42,557 nucleotides of DNA from Lyngbya confervoides BDU141951 (GTDB lineage: Bacteria; Cyanobacteriota; Cyanobacteriia; Thermosynechococcales; Thermosynechococcaceae): the NCBI RefSeq assembly GCF_000817775.3, contig NZ_JTHE03000054.1:1-42557 (forward strand). Direction: 5' to 3'. Both the position numbers and the translations under genes were made by a program. Under the pieces are notes generated by a model, which had not been told where the DNA came from, did no database searches, and saw only the letters and a program-made list of their open reading frames with translations. This document shows, one piece after another, positions 1 through 9,166 of this stretch (the stretch's first letter is position 1; the number at the start of each line of letters is the position of its first letter).

Positions 1-19
1 TTAACTCCTCAAACAGCCT

Positions 20-51
20 GGTCATCCGTAGTCACTGCGGATGACCTTTTT
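20..51 (+). terminator. Rho-independent terminator
   Basis: A 9-bp perfect stem (GGTCATCCG at 20-28 pairing with CGGATGACC at 38-46) with a 9-nt loop is followed directly by five T. It would end a gene lying to the left of the window on the + strand. Confidence 0.75.
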
Positions 52-168
52 GTCTAGAGAGAAAACAGACTTTAACGCTTCTTGATGTTCTCATAACCTT
101 CAAGGGGTTTAATAAACAGGAAAAAAAGATGAAATTATCATTAAGATCTTCCTGACCCCCTAAAAGAT

Positions 169-1002
169 ATGCCATTTATTTCCCAACGGGCCGTGACCAT
201 TGAACGATGCACGGTCAAAATCAACGGTCTGTCCCCCTCCCTAGATGGGCTACGACTGGTGCAGCTCTCGGATTTTCACTTTGATGGCCAGCGCCTTTCG
301 GAATCCTTGTTAATTAACGCCATTGAGACTGCTAACCAGCTCCAGCCTGACCTGGTCCTGTTGACGGGGGATTACGTCACCGATAGCCCGGACCCTATTT
401 TTCAGCTGGTGCCCCACCTAGAGCGCCTCAAGAGTCCCTATGGGACCCATGCGGTTCTGGGCAACCACGACAACTATTTTCCCCACTCCCGCACCACCAT
501 CACCCAAGCCTTGAGTTCAGCCCATATCAACGTGCTTTGGGATCAGGTGACCTATCTGTGGGATCATTCCGTGGCCTTAGTGGGACTCAGCGATTACTGG
601 TGGACTAAATTTAATCCTCATCCGGTAATGGCAAATATTCCTGCGGATGTGCCCAGAATTGTACTGGCCCATAATCCCGACACCGCCCGGACCCTCCGGA
701 ACTGCCGCGTAGACCTACAGCTTTCGGGGCATACCCATGGCGGGCAGGTGGTTGTGCCCGGCCTCGGTCCGGTGGTCAAGGGGATTCGGAAGGTGCGCAA
801 ATGTTCCTCTAGGCCTGTGCGCCGCTGGCTACCGCTACTGACTCAAAACTGCGACAAGGTGGTGCAAAACTGGGAATGGGCGCAGGGCCTGCATCACATT
901 GGGGATAACCGGCTCTACGTTAACCGGGGATTGGGCAGCTTCTGGCCGGGGCGAATGTTTTGCCCGCCGGAGGTTTCACTCCTGACGCTCACCTGTGCCT
1001 AG
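169..1002 (+). CDS. Calcineurin-like metallophosphoesterase (YaeI/YkuE-like)
   Basis: A 277-aa metal-dependent phosphohydrolase. The family's metal-binding motifs appear in order: DFH at 35-37, GD at 67-68, GNHD at 98-101, and further on a His-containing LAHNPD and a SGHTHGGQ motif. Proteins of this type hydrolyse phosphomonoesters or diesters; some act on UDP-diacylglucosamine or lipid substrates, but the substrate cannot be read here. There is no evident signal peptide or membrane anchor, so it is probably cytoplasmic. The ATG at 169 is the first in-frame start; no strong ribosome site precedes it. The stop codon overlaps that of the convergent livF-type gene inside a CTAG tetranucleotide. 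Confidence 0.85.
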   Translation: MPFISQRAVTIERCTVKINGLSPSLDGLRLVQLSDFHFDGQRLSESLLINAIETANQLQPDLVLLTGDYVTDSPDPIFQLVPHLERLKSPYGTHAVLGNHDNYFPHSRTTITQALSSAHINVLWDQVTYLWDHSVALVGLSDYWWTKFNPHPVMANIPADVPRIVLAHNPDTARTLRNCRVDLQLSGHTHGGQVVVPGLGPVVKGIRKVRKCSSRPVRRWLPLLTQNCDKVVQNWEWAQGLHHIGDNRLYVNRGLGSFWPGRMFCPPEVSLLTLTCA

Positions 1003-1733
1003 TGACCGCCTCCCCCAAGATAGAGTGCCCCAACCTTAGAATCGTTGAGCAGATCTGGACCGGCACCTTCGTAGCAATCGCGTCCGGCATCAAGGACCAC
1101 TCCTCGATGGGACATGGCCAGGGCCTTGCTGGCATTTTGTTCCACCAGGATAATGGACGTCCCTGCCCTATTAATGTCCTGAACCTTACTGAACACCTCA
1201 TCCACCAAAATGGGAGAGAGGGCCGCAGAGGGTTCATCCAGGATCAATACCGGTGGATTCAGCATCAGGGCACGGCCCATGGCTAGCATTTGGCGCTCGC
1301 CTCCAGAAAGGGTTCCGGCTAGCTGCTTCCGACGCTCTTTCAGTCGGGGAAAGGTTTCGTATATCTTAGCCTTGAGGGGCTTAAGGGGGGTATTGCGGAT
1401 AAAAGCGCCCATCTCCAAGTTTTCTTCCACGGTGAGTGCTTTGAAGACGTTTGCCAGCTGCGGTACGTAACAGATCCCGCGATCAACAATCTGATTGGCC
1501 TTGAGGCCGGCGATATTCTGACCGTTGAGGCGGATCTCGCCCTTGTGGGGACTGAGCAGCCCGGCGATGGTTTTGGCCAGCGTTGACTTTCCGGCCCCAT
1601 TGGGACCAATGATGGCCACCATCTCTCCCTGGGCTATCTTCAGGTTGACCCCTTGCAAAATATCCAGGCCGGGGACGTAGCCAGCATAGACTGAATCGAC
1701 TTCAAGAATAAGGGAATCCGGATTAACAGTCAT
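999..1733 (-). CDS. livF: ABC transporter ATP-binding protein, branched-chain/neutral amino acid type (LivF/NatE-like)
   Basis: A 244-aa ABC ATPase. Walker A is GPNGAGKST (43-51), the signature LSGGE (142-146) and Walker B LILDEP (163-168). Length and the C-terminal GALYLGGG ending fit the LivF subfamily, which in cyanobacteria is the NatE component of the N-II neutral amino acid permease. It would energise uptake together with permease, binding protein and a LivG-type ATPase, none of which is in this window. Its start is an ATG at 1733. It is convergent with the metallophosphoesterase gene. Assignment to subfamily is from overall resemblance; urea or amide transporters with LivF-like ATPases are alternatives. 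Confidence 0.85.
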   Translation of the reverse strand: MTVNPDSLILEVDSVYAGYVPGLDILQGVNLKIAQGEMVAIIGPNGAGKSTLAKTIAGLLSPHKGEIRLNGQNIAGLKANQIVDRGICYVPQLANVFKALTVEENLEMGAFIRNTPLKPLKAKIYETFPRLKERRKQLAGTLSGGERQMLAMGRALMLNPPVLILDEPSAALSPILVDEVFSKVQDINRAGTSIILVEQNASKALAMSHRGVVLDAGRDCYEGAGPDLLNDSKVGALYLGGGGH

Positions 1734-2051
1734 AGGAACGGGTTGGGAATGGCGCTGGTCTTAAAGGAGGTTCTGTTCATTTATACCCTAACGGTGTCTC
1801 TCTGGATTGCGAGGGTTGCCCAGGGCTGGATCAGCTGGGTCCTGCCCTCCCCAGGACGCCTGCGTTGCCAGTCCTCTTGGCAATGACCGACGATGATTCA
1901 ACCCTCTGCCTGCGATATGCAAGATCTCGCGGTGGCTCTGGCGCGCAAGACCATTGCCGCAAATGATTTCCATTGCCCCCTCCAGCGCGATTCCTGATGG
2001 GGCATGGATTCACATCACTGGTCAGGTCCCTCAAAGAACCCAGCCTCGGCG
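1734..2051. other. Intergenic region without recognised gene
   Basis: This 318-bp stretch lies between the livF-type start and the ferredoxin stop, both on the minus strand, so it should hold the livF promoter and the ferredoxin transcript end. Open frames here are short, mutually overlapping and lack family resemblance. An AAAGGAGG on the + strand near 1763-1770 is not followed by an ATG. No tRNA or clear hairpin terminator was seen. Confidence 0.5.
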
Positions 2052-2279
2052 TCAAGAGGGTGTCTTTTGCAGGTCGGGTCGCTCTTCCGCCAGGATAGCC
2101 CCTTCAACGGGACAGACCTGGAAACAGATCCCGCAGTCAATACAAGTGGAAAAATCAATCCAGTACCAGTCTGTTCCCTTCGCATTTTTGCCAGGACCTT
2201 CGCTAATGCAGGCAACGGGACAGGCATCGACGCAATCCGCTACGCCTTCGCAAACATCAGTAACAATTGAATGAGCCAT
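2052..2279 (-). CDS. Bacterial-type 2[4Fe-4S] ferredoxin
   Basis: A 75-aa ferredoxin with eight cysteines for two [4Fe-4S] clusters: C10, C16, C20, C24 and C46, C49, C52, C56, the second set in a canonical CIDCGICFQVCP block. The first set has wider spacing (C-x5-C-x3-C-x3-C), as in alvin-type or FdxA-like ferredoxins. It is a soluble electron carrier; partner enzymes cannot be inferred from neighbours. The chosen ATG at 2279 has AGAGGAAAG upstream on the minus strand. A longer in-frame start at 2354 would add a basic 25-aa leader that does not look like ferredoxin sequence. It is divergent from the peptide ABC gene. Confidence 0.9.
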   Translation of the reverse strand: MAHSIVTDVCEGVADCVDACPVACISEGPGKNAKGTDWYWIDFSTCIDCGICFQVCPVEGAILAEERPDLQKTPS

Positions 2280-2394
2280 GGGTCTTCTTTCCTCTCTAAA
2301 CAGGCGGTCGTTGCGACTTTTTTTATGATACGGGTTTGGCTCGGTTACAATCACGGGTACCCATCCCTATTGTCCCTTACCCTGACAGACGCCC

Positions 2395-4335
2395 ATGACC
2401 GATACGATTCTGGAAGTTCGCGACCTGCGGGTGCACTTTGTAACGGATGCAGCCGTGGTGAAGGCCGTGGACGGCATCTCCTTTGCGTTGAAGCGCGGTC
2501 ATACCCTGGCCATTGTGGGAGAGTCTGGATCGGGCAAGTCAGTGACTTCGTTGGGCCTCATGGGGTTAGTCCCCTACCCTGGAAAAATTGTGGGGGGAGA
2601 AATTTTGTTCTCGCCCCAGTCGCCAACCCAAGCCAGCGAACCGCCCGTGCCCCTGCATCAGTTGTCCAACTCCCAGATGCAGGCCTACCGGGGGGACAAA
2701 ATTGCCATGATCTTTCAAGAGCCGATGAGTTCGCTCAATCCGGTTTTTACCTGTGGCTTTCAGATGGTCGAAGCTCTCAAGACTCATCAAAAGCTTTCCA
2801 AGGCTGAAGCGCGCCGACGGGCCGTGGCCCTGCTGCAGGAGGTGAAGCTCATTCCCAGCGATGCAGAACTGCGCGAAAAAGTTCTGCATCGCGAAAAGAT
2901 CTCTGAGTCAGCGCTACAGGTCCGGATTAATGCCCAGAAGTATGCCTGGCTGTCGCGCTATCCCCACGAACTGTCGGGAGGCCAGATTCAGCGGGTGATG
3001 ATTGCCATGGCCCTGGCCAGCAACCCCGATATTTTAATTGCTGATGAACCCACCACCGCCCTCGACGTTACGGTGCAGGCAACGATTCTGGAGCTGTTAC
3101 GAGAGCTGCGCGATCGCCGGGGGATGTCCATTATCTTTGTGACCCACGACCTAGGGGTGGTGGCCGAACTGGCAGATGAGGTGGTGGTTATGTACCAGGG
3201 AAAAATTGTAGAAACAGGCAGTGTGCAGGAGATATTTACGCAGGCGCAGCATCCCTACACCCAGGGACTGTTGGCCTGTCGTCCCCAGCCGGATCGGCAG
3301 CTGCGCTATTTGCCTACCGTGACGGACTTCCTGGCGCAGACCGAGGCGGCCGGATCCGCGGCATCCGAGAACAAAGCATCCGAGAACAAAGCATCCGAGA
3401 ACGCAGCTGCCGCTGCCGATCTGTGTGCATCCGAGGCCACCCCCGCCGCCCCGATGGAGTTGATCCTCGAAGAGATTCCCGATCAGGAGGTTGCAACCCG
3501 TCTGCTTCAGCTTCAGGATCAGCCTCCCCTGTTAGAGGTTAAGGACCTGCGGGTGTACTATCCCGTGCGGGGCGTTTTTGGACAAACTCAGCGCTATATC
3601 ACCGCCGTAAACGGCGTCAGCTTTCAGATTTATCCTGGGGAAACCCTGGGTCTGGTGGGCGAATCCGGCTGCGGAAAAACGACCCTGGGACGCACCTTGG
3701 TGCGGCTAGTGCGCGAATCCGGGGGCGAGATTTATTTCGAAGGCCAGAACATTACTCGCCTGCGCGGGCGTGCCCTGCGCAAGATTCGCAAGAATTTACA
3801 GATTATTTTCCAAGATCCCTACAGCGCCCTCGATCCCAGGATGTCTGTGGGGGCAGCCATCATGGAGCCGATGCGAATTTTTGGATTAGGGGAACTCGGC
3901 CCGAAGCAGTCGTCTCAAAACCCCCGCGATCGCGCCGCCTATTTGCTCGAACGGGTGGGGCTGTGCGCCGATGATATGCGCCGTTATCCCCACGAGTTTT
4001 CCGGAGGGCAGCGGCAGCGTATCTGCATTGCACGGGCGCTTGCCCTCAATCCCAAGTTTATTATTTGCGATGAGTCGGTGTCGGCCCTAGATGTCTCGGT
4101 GCAGGCGCAGGTGCTCAATTTGCTCAAGGAGCTCCAGCAGGAATTTCAGCTCACCTATATTTTCATTTCCCACGATCTGGGAGTGGTGAAGTTTATGAGC
4201 GATCGCATCATGGTCATGAACAAAAAGGGCGAAATTGAGGAAACGGGACCCGCCGCTCAGATTTACACCCAGCCTCAGCGGGAATACACCCAAAGACTCA
4301 TCGCCGCCATTCCCAGGGGAATTCCCGTCGCCTAG
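2395..4335 (+). CDS. Fused dipeptide/oligopeptide ABC transporter ATPase (DppD-DppF/OppD-OppF type)
   Basis: A 646-aa protein with two complete ABC ATPase domains in one chain, matching DppD/OppD then DppF/OppF. Domain 1 has Walker A GESGSGKS (42-49) and signature LSGGQ (193-197). Domain 2 has Walker A GESGCGKT (422-429) and signature FSGGQ (535-539). Each domain ends in the short oligopeptide-transporter tail (HPYT and REYT contexts). It would power a peptide, nickel or glutathione importer whose permeases and binding protein are not nearby. The linker at about residues 321-370 is Ala/Glu-rich and includes a 15-bp tandem repeat encoding ASENK three times, a probable polymorphic spacer. Fusion of the two subunits is known in several bacteria. 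Confidence 0.9.
   Translation: MTDTILEVRDLRVHFVTDAAVVKAVDGISFALKRGHTLAIVGESGSGKSVTSLGLMGLVPYPGKIVGGEILFSPQSPTQASEPPVPLHQLSNSQMQAYRGDKIAMIFQEPMSSLNPVFTCGFQMVEALKTHQKLSKAEARRRAVALLQEVKLIPSDAELREKVLHREKISESALQVRINAQKYAWLSRYPHELSGGQIQRVMIAMALASNPDILIADEPTTALDVTVQATILELLRELRDRRGMSIIFVTHDLGVVAELADEVVVMYQGKIVETGSVQEIFTQAQHPYTQGLLACRPQPDRQLRYLPTVTDFLAQTEAAGSAASENKASENKASENAAAAADLCASEATPAAPMELILEEIPDQEVATRLLQLQDQPPLLEVKDLRVYYPVRGVFGQTQRYITAVNGVSFQIYPGETLGLVGESGCGKTTLGRTLVRLVRESGGEIYFEGQNITRLRGRALRKIRKNLQIIFQDPYSALDPRMSVGAAIMEPMRIFGLGELGPKQSSQNPRDRAAYLLERVGLCADDMRRYPHEFSGGQRQRICIARALALNPKFIICDESVSALDVSVQAQVLNLLKELQQEFQLTYIFISHDLGVVKFMSDRIMVMNKKGEIEETGPAAQIYTQPQREYTQRLIAAIPRGIPVA
3361..3405 (+). repeat. 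15-nt tandem repeat inside the ABC ATPase linker
   Basis: Three consecutive copies of a 15-nt unit starting GCATCCGAGAACAAA (third copy differs at its last bases) encode [15 protein letters not shown] in the inter-domain linker. The frame is kept because 15 is a multiple of three. Confidence 0.9.
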
Positions 4336-4671
4336 GTCTTTTCAACGCCCAGGGCGTAGATCATCACCGGAATTCAGCGGGTCCGACCCCAGCGGCCTCA
4401 TGTTTGACGGACTGTTGAACGGACCACTGAACGGACTGTCGAATTGTTCCCACGCTCCTCCGGGACCGGCCTTGGTCGCTCCTCAGGCTGTTACGGTCTG
4501 CTTTTGCAGGGGGAGACCCCCCGCTTCTCATCCGATGGACAGAGGCTGGAATCCCTCGGAATGAACAGGAATCGCCCCTGGCGATCGCCCACAATGGACC
4601 CTATCGCAACAACCGAACCTGAGAGTTCGTAACATTTGTTAATATTTGTTAGAGACCGTTCATCCAACGTC
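4336..4671. other. Intergenic region with a 12-nt tandem repeat, no gene
   Basis: This 336-bp stretch lies between two + strand genes. It contains three imperfect 12-nt repeats (4409-4444) and one HIP1-like site near 4580. Open frames are short and compositionally atypical. A short AT-rich block (ACATTTGTTAATATTTGTTAG, near 4632-4651) just before the DUF2949 gene is the likeliest promoter region. Confidence 0.5.
4409..4444. repeat. 12-nt tandem repeat, three units
   Basis: Units GGACTGTTGAAC, GGACCACTGAAC and GGACTGTCGAAT follow one another without gaps. The repeat is in non-coding sequence upstream of the DUF2949 gene. Confidence 0.8.
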
Positions 4672-4902
4672 ATGTCTACCCACCAATCCCTCCTCCAAAA
4701 GTTGCTGAAGTTTCTTGAGAACGAAATAGGTCTTGAGTCTCGAGCGATCGATTTGGCGCTGCGCGAGGTTCAATTTCCGTTTCAAATTCCGGTCAGCCTC
4801 TGGCAATACGGTTTAATTTCATTAGATGAGGTCAGCCGAATTTGGAACTGGGTGGATTCAACGGGAGAATCTGATTACTTTCCTTCCGGTCATCACGGTT
4901 GA
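4672..4902 (+). CDS. DUF2949 family protein (cyanobacterial)
   Basis: A 76-aa protein resembling the cyanobacterial DUF2949 family, whose hallmark is a helical N-terminus followed by the segment LWQYGLISLDEVSRIWNW (about residues 44-61). The function is unknown. The ATG at 4672 begins MSTHQSLL; an upstream start at 4636 is possible but adds residues not expected in the family. It is followed after 33 nt by ftsH on the same strand and may be cotranscribed with it. Confidence 0.75.
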   Translation: MSTHQSLLQKLLKFLENEIGLESRAIDLALREVQFPFQIPVSLWQYGLISLDEVSRIWNWVDSTGESDYFPSGHHG

Positions 4903-4935
4903 TGGTCCGTTTGAACTATAAAGGAGGCACGGTTG

Positions 4936-6828
4936 ATGCCGATCAAAAACGATAACAACCGCTCGCGGTTACTGAGCAGAATTTTTTTATACCTCACCGG
5001 GGGCCTTCTGGTCCTCAATCTCGTTTCTCCCCTGCTGTTTGGGCAAAATATTCAGCGAGTGCCCTACAGCATGTTCATCCACCAGGTGGATGAAAACCAG
5101 GTGGCTCAGGTGTCCATGGGGCAGAATCAAATTCGCTACCAGCTTAAGCCCCAAGACGGTGAAGAAAACGGCCAGGTTCTCTCCACCACGCCCATTTTTG
5201 ATATGGAGCTTCCCAAGCGGCTCGAAGATCACGGCGTCACCTTTGCTGCGGTTCCACCGCCCCGCAATACCTGGTTTAACAACATCTTAAGCTGGGTCAT
5301 CCCGCCCCTCATCTTCGTAGGCGTCTGGCAGTTTTTCGCCCGTCGCGGCCTGGGGGGAGGCCAGCAGGGTGTTCTCTCCATCGGAAAAAGTAAGGCCAAG
5401 GTTTATGTCGAAGGCGAAGCCGGAAAGGTGACCTTTGACGATGTGGCGGGCGTGGACGAGGCCAAAGTTGAACTCGAAGAGATTGTGGAATGTCTGAAGG
5501 AGCCGCAGCGCTATACCCAGCTGGGGGCCAAAATTCCCAAGGGCGTTTTGCTGGTGGGTCCGCCCGGAACAGGGAAAACGCTTTTGGCGAAAGCCGTGGC
5601 CGGTGAGGCTGGAGTTCCGTTCTTTAGCATTTCCGGATCTGAGTTTGTGGAAATGTTTGTGGGGGTGGGATCGTCCCGAGTCCGGGATTTATTTGATCAG
5701 GCCAAGAAGCAGGCTCCCTGCATTGTGTTTATCGATGAACTAGATGCCATTGGCAAATCTCGCGCCTCGAACGGATTCTATGGCGGCAATGATGAGCGTG
5801 AACAAACCCTCAATCAGCTCCTGACCGAAATGGACGGCTTTTCTGCCGGAGACAACACCGTAATTGTGCTGGCTGCAACCAACCGTCCTGAAACCCTTGA
5901 CCCCGCGCTGTTAAGACCCGGTCGATTTGACCGCCAGGTTTTGGTAGACCGTCCCGACTTGGCAGGGCGCGAACGCATCTTGCAGATTCACGCTAAGGAG
6001 GTGTCCCTTGCCGATGAGGTGGATCTCAGGGTGATTGCCACACGCACTCCGGGCTTTGCCGGTGCTGATCTGGCCAACTTGGTCAATGAAGCGGCCCTGC
6101 TGGCTGCCCGCAACAAGCGGACGGCGGTGGCCCAGGAAGACTTTTCTGAAGCCATTGAGCGCGTCGTGGCCGGCCTGGAGAAAAAAAGTCGCGTCCTGAA
6201 CGACAAGGAAAAGAAAATTGTGGCCTACCACGAAGTGGGGCATGCCCTGGTGGGAGCCCTGATGCCCGGCAGCGGCAAGGTCGAGAAAATTTCCATTGTG
6301 CCTCGCGGGATGGCAGCCTTGGGCTACACCCTGCAGTTGCCCACGGAAGATCGCTTCTTGAAAGACGAACTGGAGCTTCGCGGCGAGATTGCGACCCTTT
6401 TGGGAGGGCGAGCTGCCGAGGAAATTGTGTTCGGGAACATTACCACCGGCGCTGCCAATGACTTGCAGCGGGCCACCGATGTGGCAGAGCGCATGGTGAC
6501 CACCTACGGCATGAGCAAGGTCCTGGGGCCGCTGGCCTACGAACAGTCTCAGCAAAACGCCTTTCTTGGGGGACAAATGCCCAATCCCCGCCGTGCCGTG
6601 AGCGAAACGACGGCAAAGGCCATTGATGAAGAGGTTAAGGGAATTGTGGAGACCGCTCACCGGCGAGCCCTGGAGATTCTCAATCTCAACCGCGATCTGC
6701 TTGAGGCTCTGTCTCAAAAACTTCTGGAGGTGGAGGTCATGGAGGGCGCGTCGCTCCAGGAGCTTTTAGCCCAGGTGAAAAACCCGCCGGAGTTGACCCA
6801 GGCTGAGGTGCCTCTGGTTCATGCGTAG
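4936..6828 (+). CDS. ftsH: ATP-dependent zinc metalloprotease FtsH
   Basis: A 630-aa membrane AAA protease that degrades unassembled or damaged membrane proteins; in cyanobacteria FtsH complexes maintain photosystem II and acclimation regulators. Two membrane segments lie near residues 13-34 and 113-131 with a periplasmic/lumenal loop between them. The AAA domain has Walker A GPPGTGKT (208-215), Walker [10 protein letters not shown] and a second-region-of-homology [19 protein letters not shown]. The zinc site is HEVGH (432-436), the cyanobacterial variant of HExGH. The start is ATG 4936, eight bases after AAGGAGG (4921-4927). Which of the several cyanobacterial FtsH paralogues it is cannot be fixed without alignment. 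Confidence 0.97.
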   Translation: MPIKNDNNRSRLLSRIFLYLTGGLLVLNLVSPLLFGQNIQRVPYSMFIHQVDENQVAQVSMGQNQIRYQLKPQDGEENGQVLSTTPIFDMELPKRLEDHGVTFAAVPPPRNTWFNNILSWVIPPLIFVGVWQFFARRGLGGGQQGVLSIGKSKAKVYVEGEAGKVTFDDVAGVDEAKVELEEIVECLKEPQRYTQLGAKIPKGVLLVGPPGTGKTLLAKAVAGEAGVPFFSISGSEFVEMFVGVGSSRVRDLFDQAKKQAPCIVFIDELDAIGKSRASNGFYGGNDEREQTLNQLLTEMDGFSAGDNTVIVLAATNRPETLDPALLRPGRFDRQVLVDRPDLAGRERILQIHAKEVSLADEVDLRVIATRTPGFAGADLANLVNEAALLAARNKRTAVAQEDFSEAIERVVAGLEKKSRVLNDKEKKIVAYHEVGHALVGALMPGSGKVEKISIVPRGMAALGYTLQLPTEDRFLKDELELRGEIATLLGGRAAEEIVFGNITTGAANDLQRATDVAERMVTTYGMSKVLGPLAYEQSQQNAFLGGQMPNPRRAVSETTAKAIDEEVKGIVETAHRRALEILNLNRDLLEALSQKLLEVEVMEGASLQELLAQVKNPPELTQAEVPLVHA

Positions 6829-6883
6829 GATTATGCCTGGGGGCATGTCCAGAATCTAACCCGCCCCGCATTACGAGTCTCTC

Positions 6884-6907
6884 AAAGCCGCCCTTTTGGG
6901 CGGCTTT
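6884..6907. terminator. Bidirectional terminator between ftsH and dnaX
   Basis: A 10-bp perfect stem, AAAGCCGCCC paired with GGGCGGCTTT around a TTTT loop, lies between the convergent ftsH and dnaX genes. The A and T edges give short U tracts in either direction. Confidence 0.75.
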
Positions 6908-6952
6908 GCTCTGAAAAGAGGTCTTGGGATAGGCTTCCGGTGGACGGAGGGA

Positions 6953-8875
6953 TCATCCCAGAGGCGGAGAGGATTCCCTGGAGTCCTCTTGATCGGAGGC
7001 CCTTGGGTCGGTCTCCGACAGCTCCACCAGGGCGCCGTTGAAAAATTGAGCAAAGCTGCGGGCCGCAGCGGTGAGGTCATCCTCGGGTTCCCAGACTCCC
7101 TCGGCAACAGGGGGATCGAGAGGATCGGATGGGGACCGCGATCGCTGAGGGGACCGCTCAGGGGCTGTTGGCAGGGGCGCAGGGGCCACCGCCGGGGAAT
7201 CAAAGGGACTTGTTGGCGGGACTGGGGGCGGGGCCGGTGGGCGATCCGTTGTCGGTGCGGAGAGGGGGGCCGGGGCCGGATCGGCGGGCTTGAGTACTTC
7301 CAACGTCACTTTGATCGGGCGCTGCATCAGCTGTGCAAAGGCGGCCTCAATATCGGCCAGGCGACTCAGGGCAATTTTGGCCAGAGGCTTGGTGGTAATG
7401 CCTAGGGTGGCGCTAGACCCGCGCAAAGAGAGGAGCGTTCCATGCTCTACTAGGAGGGCGCTGGTGAGCGGACTTAAATGACGCTGCAGCGCCTGCCAGG
7501 TTTGGGCTAGATCGATGGTGGGAGGAGCCGGCTCTGGCGCAGGGGACACTGGGGCAGCGGACACTGGGGCAGCGGATACTGGGGCAGCGGGATCTGGCGC
7601 AGGGGACACTGGGGCAGCGGAAGGTGAACGATGCATAGCACCGGCCACAGCTTGCGGCGGCGGGTTCGCCCCTGCGGAAGGTGCAGGGGCGGGCGCTGCA
7701 ACCTGGGGGTGGGCTCTCCCCTGGTCCTGGGGGGGGTGGGGAGGAACCGAGACCTTGGGCAGCGGGGGGTCACTGGCGGTTGGGGAGACCGGGGCCATGA
7801 GGCCCAAAATGGAAATTTCCAGCCACAGGCGAGGCTGAGTGGTATTTTTGACCTGGACTTCGCATTGGCGCAGATGCTGCTGGCCCCGCAGAATTTCATC
7901 CATGGACAACTGCTGGCCAAAGGCGCACAGGTCGGCCCAGGTTTGCTCTGTGATCGCCACCAGATCCCGGCGAGCTGGGGCGGTTTTGGCAATGAGCAGA
8001 TCACGATAAAAGCTGGTGAGATTTTGCAGCACAATCAGCGGTTCGCGGCCTCGGTCCAACAGGCGGCGCACCTGTTCTAGTAAGGTTTCAGGATGACGCG
8101 TGGCGATCGCCTCCAGCAAATGCAGCAGATCCTGTTCTGGCACCGACCCGGCGAGATCCCAGACGTGATCCAGGGTAATTTGCCCGGCTAGCAAACTGAG
8201 CTGATCGAGCAGGCTTTCTGCATCTCGTAACCCGCCCTGGGCCAACTGGGCAATCAGCTCAATGGCGTCGGGGGTAATGGCAATGGACTCTTGCTGGGCA
8301 ATATAGGTGAGATGGTCCACCATGGCCGACAGAGGAATGCGGCGAAAGTCGAAGCGCTGGCAGCGAGAAATAATCGTGGGCAGCACGCGCTGGGGATCGG
8401 TGGTCGCCAGCACAAATACCACGCGATTCGGCGGCTCTTCCAAGGTCTTCAACAGTGCGTTGAAGGCTGCCGTACTGAGCATATGTACCTCATCCAGGCA
8501 GTAAATTTTAAACCGACACTGGACCGGGGCAAATTGCGATCGCTCAATTAACTCGCGGATATTATCCACCCCGGTGTTACTGGCGGCATCGATTTCCGTC
8601 ACATCCAGCGAGGTGCCTCTGGCGATCATTTGACAGGCTTCGCAGATGCCGCAGGGGGCCGCTGTGGGGCGATCGCTGCTCAGGCAGTTCAGAGACTTGG
8701 CCAAAATTCTGGCACTGGAGGTTTTGCCCGTCCCCCGTGGGCCAGAGAACAGATAGGCCGGAGCAATGCGCTCTAGCTCAATGGCATTAGACAGGGTCGT
8801 CGCAATGGCATCCTGGCCCACAAGGTCGGCAAAGGTTTGCGGGCGGTATTTATGGTGCAGGGGCTCGTAGGTCAC
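6953..8875 (-). CDS. dnaX: DNA polymerase III subunits gamma/tau
   Basis: A 640-aa clamp-loader ATPase. It starts with the family's YEPLHHKYRPQTFADLVGQ, then Walker A GPRGTGKT (45-52), a zinc site C64, C75, C78, C81, Walker B CLDEVHML and the sensor-1 region ATTDPQRVLPTI. The N-terminal three domains load the sliding clamp; the tau-specific C-terminus binds polymerase and helicase in other bacteria. The C-terminal half from about residue 375 is rich in Pro and Ala and contains six 15-nt repeat units. The start is GTG 8875, chosen because it gives the conserved N-terminus. No intein is present. Confidence 0.95.
   Translation of the reverse strand: MTYEPLHHKYRPQTFADLVGQDAIATTLSNAIELERIAPAYLFSGPRGTGKTSSARILAKSLNCLSSDRPTAAPCGICEACQMIARGTSLDVTEIDAASNTGVDNIRELIERSQFAPVQCRFKIYCLDEVHMLSTAAFNALLKTLEEPPNRVVFVLATTDPQRVLPTIISRCQRFDFRRIPLSAMVDHLTYIAQQESIAITPDAIELIAQLAQGGLRDAESLLDQLSLLAGQITLDHVWDLAGSVPEQDLLHLLEAIATRHPETLLEQVRRLLDRGREPLIVLQNLTSFYRDLLIAKTAPARRDLVAITEQTWADLCAFGQQLSMDEILRGQQHLRQCEVQVKNTTQPRLWLEISILGLMAPVSPTASDPPLPKVSVPPHPPQDQGRAHPQVAAPAPAPSAGANPPPQAVAGAMHRSPSAAPVSPAPDPAAPVSAAPVSAAPVSPAPEPAPPTIDLAQTWQALQRHLSPLTSALLVEHGTLLSLRGSSATLGITTKPLAKIALSRLADIEAAFAQLMQRPIKVTLEVLKPADPAPAPLSAPTTDRPPAPPPVPPTSPFDSPAVAPAPLPTAPERSPQRSRSPSDPLDPPVAEGVWEPEDDLTAAARSFAQFFNGALVELSETDPRASDQEDSRESSPPLG
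7530..7619. repeat. 15-nt tandem repeat array in the dnaX linker, six units
   Basis: Six in-phase 15-nt units: two of type GGMTCTGGCGCAGGG (the first reads GGCTCTGGCGCAGGG, the fourth GGATCTGGCGCAGGG) and four of type GACACTGGGGCAGCG (one with a T for C). On the coding strand they give alternating AAPVS and PAPDP/PAPEP-like pentapeptides in the Pro/Ala-rich region of DnaX. Confidence 0.9.
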
Positions 8876-9166
8876 GATCTTGCTCGTCGCTCACGATCAG
8901 ATAGGGACGCGCCCTCTCTTCTTATCAATGTATCAATCTACCAAGATCCGCTGCTTCACCCCCCTAACCGCTTCGCGGTATAGGCGGATCACGGCGACAA
9001 ATCGTGGTAGCCTGTTGGGCTCAGGCGCGAGGGGGACTGGCCCAAACCAACAGCCTCCGAATTTTCTCGGATGAGAACAGTTCCAGCGATCGACTACACT
9101 ACTGACAGCAGTGTGGCTTAAGCTAGCATCAGCCCGTCTAGATTCCCCAAGTAACGCCTTCCCCTG

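Noticed and set aside
1763-1870. Possible tiny membrane peptide after AAAGGAGG on the + strand
   Set aside because: The frame would need an ATT start and its sequence does not match any small photosystem or cytochrome subunit I know.
5911-6717. Long open frame (268 aa) antisense to ftsH
   Set aside because: It lies wholly opposite a certain ftsH and its protein has no recognisable family; it is a by-product of ftsH codon bias.
7507-8034. Minus-strand frame of 175 aa with repeated SLPQCPLPQ-type peptides
   Set aside because: It is an alternative reading of the dnaX tandem repeats, not a separate gene.
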